In this document: one piece after another, positions 41,853-42,751 of the stretch
Layout: every line of letters starts with the position of its first letter
Numbering within the stretch: position 1 is the stretch's first letter
IMG/VR virus record: IMGVR_UViG_3300035698_012139
Location: 1-42,751 of that record
Length of the DNA stretch: 42,751 nucleotides
From: a virus
Direction: 5' to 3' (one strand)
The notes under the pieces: model-generated
The model's database searches: none
The model's input: only the letters and a program-made list of their open reading frames with translations
What the model was told of the DNA's origin: nothing
Translations under genes and position numbers: made by a program

Positions 41853-42284
41853 CTACTCCAACCAGTCCTTTTTCTTCACGCCCTGACGGAGGAAGTGCAA
41901 TCGACGCTGTTCAATCGTCCGGGCATAATGCGCCCGCATGCCAGAAAGCACATCACCAGCGAATGTGCCGCTCAAGACCGGGAACAGTTCTTCGTGGACG
42001 CGATCCCCCCAACGTTGCCAGAGCATGTAGAGCATCCACATGATCGCCTCCGCGCTGGTGCTAGTGTCGCAGTTGCGAAGCCCCTCGACCACCTCTTTGG
42101 CTCGCGACCAGGTCATGTCGTCCAGCGACTTTCGGATAGGGGCACGCCCCGAAACGGCTGTCCCAGTTAGCAATTCGATCATCTGGAACGAGCCGCAGGT
42201 CGTGCAACCAGGACGCATGCACCAGCTCTCACGAACCCCGCATGCAAGTTCTTCCTCCAGCCACTGTGGGTTCGCTATCGACAT
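41853..42284 (-). CDS. Small four-cysteine protein of the helicase-methyltransferase operon
   Basis: This 143-residue protein is not recognised. Cysteines C15, C22, C27 and C30 (ACGVRESWCMRPGCTTCG) may bind zinc. The rest is helical with Trp-rich parts (EAIMWMLYMLWQRWGD) and a basic end. ATG 42284 overlaps the methyltransferase stop (TAATG) and the stop is 3 nt from the helicase, so it is almost certainly part of the same system, perhaps an adaptor. Confidence 0.7.
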   Translation of the reverse strand: MSIANPQWLEEELACGVRESWCMRPGCTTCGSFQMIELLTGTAVSGRAPIRKSLDDMTWSRAKEVVEGLRNCDTSTSAEAIMWMLYMLWQRWGDRVHEELFPVLSGTFAGDVLSGMRAHYARTIEQRRLHFLRQGVKKKDWLE

Positions 42285-42751
42285 TACTCCACCGCGAACA
42301 CTTTCATTACCTCGTCGCCGAGGTGGTTGATCACCTTCACTGCGATCCGGCCTGACTTTGGTTTGGCAAACGGCCGCGAGGTGTCGGAATACAGGCTGTC
42401 CCAGGCTTCCTCGTCGATCTCGGCCTTCAGCGTGGTTTTAAGCGCCTTGTAGGGGTCGTTGGCACCAAGGAAATAGGCGTGGCGGACGAAGAACGACTCC
42501 TCGTTGTAATCGGTGTCTAGCATCCACAGGGCGATGCCTTCGGTGCCCTCGGATTGGACCTCGCCGGTTTGGGGCTTGAACACGTCCACACCGTAGACTT
42601 GCACCGTCACCATGCCGTCGCCCACATCAGCAATGCGGATGTCGGGTTCGCCGAAGATCACGAACAGGTTGCCAGCGCCGGTCGTCTTCAGGTCCTTTGC
42701 CATGTGCATGTCGGGGTTCATCCGGGCCTTCAGCACCTTGATGCGGCCCAG
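42284..42751 (-). CDS. Site-specific DNA-methyltransferase, C-terminal part (partial)
   Basis: The frame enters from the right edge (LGRIKVLKARMNPDMHMAKD) and ends at 42284. It is the C-terminal 155 residues of a protein whose ending (NLFVIFGEPDI, SGRIAVKVINHLGDEVMKVF) I recall from large Mod-type adenine methyltransferases paired with helicase/restriction subunits. The catalytic motifs lie outside the window, so the call depends on this recalled C-terminus. It is the first visible gene of a three-gene operon with the four-cysteine protein and the RelE-helicase. Confidence 0.6.
   Translation of the reverse strand: MGRIKVLKARMNPDMHMAKDLKTTGAGNLFVIFGEPDIRIADVGDGMVTVQVYGVDVFKPQTGEVQSEGTEGIALWMLDTDYNEESFFVRHAYFLGANDPYKALKTTLKAEIDEEAWDSLYSDTSRPFAKPKSGRIAVKVINHLGDEVMKVFAVE

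Overview
The window looks like a chromosomal segment of an alphaproteobacterium, most likely a Rhodobacteraceae/Roseobacter-type organism. The basis is the arrangement of high-GC hisA, hisF and hisE genes with DUF2147 and DUF302 neighbours, followed by a CoA-binding protein, a zinc-ribbon gene, an rlmB-type rRNA methyltransferase and tRNA-Tyr. This rests on reading the translated proteins, not on a database search.

Host core (1-5308): hisA, hisF and hisE are intact and serve histidine synthesis. Three accessory genes around them are broken. A DUF2147 gene carries an 8-bp tandem duplication plus a TAG, a DUF302 gene has lost a base next to a C4/G4 run, and a zinc-ribbon gene has an in-frame TAG. 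The segment ends with rlmB and a divergent tRNA-Tyr (anticodon GTA).

Prophage (about 5309 to about 36000): a tyrosine integrase lies just downstream of tRNA-Tyr. After it comes a lambda-order siphophage programme: AlpA-like regulator, DUF1441 small terminase, SLOG protein, GpA large terminase, gpW, portal, S49 protease with a nested scaffold start, decoration protein D, capsid E, connector and tail-completion proteins, tail tube, G/T chaperones in a -1 frame arrangement, tape measure with a lysozyme-like insert, tail-tip proteins, J and two accessory receptor-type proteins. A lysis block follows (GH19 endolysin with a membrane tail, holin candidate, overlapping Rz/Rz1 spanins). On the minus strand are an unknown gene, an HD phosphohydrolase and a DNA methyltransferase. 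A recurring partly palindromic motif, TTCATCT-N3-AGGTGAA and variants, sits before several transcription units. I recognised no CI-type repressor, no replication genes and no right attachment site, so the true right border may lie outside the window.

Right flank (about 36050-42751): this looks like a defence or conflict island, all on the minus strand. One AT-richer operon encodes an MqsR-like toxin candidate, an MqsA/YgiT-type zinc-finger HTH antitoxin, and a KGGVGR-variant MinD/ParA-like ATPase with C-terminal TPR-like repeats. The three genes are joined by a 1-nt gap and a TAATG overlap, and the operon is preceded by a palindromic operator. Next come a 211-bp MITE-like element and a serine-recombinase fragment. 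Then a second tight operon runs from a DNA methyltransferase (only its C-terminus is in the window) through a four-cysteine small protein to an SF1 helicase with a RelE/ParE-like toxin domain at its N-terminus. These two operons are the best candidates for undescribed biology here.
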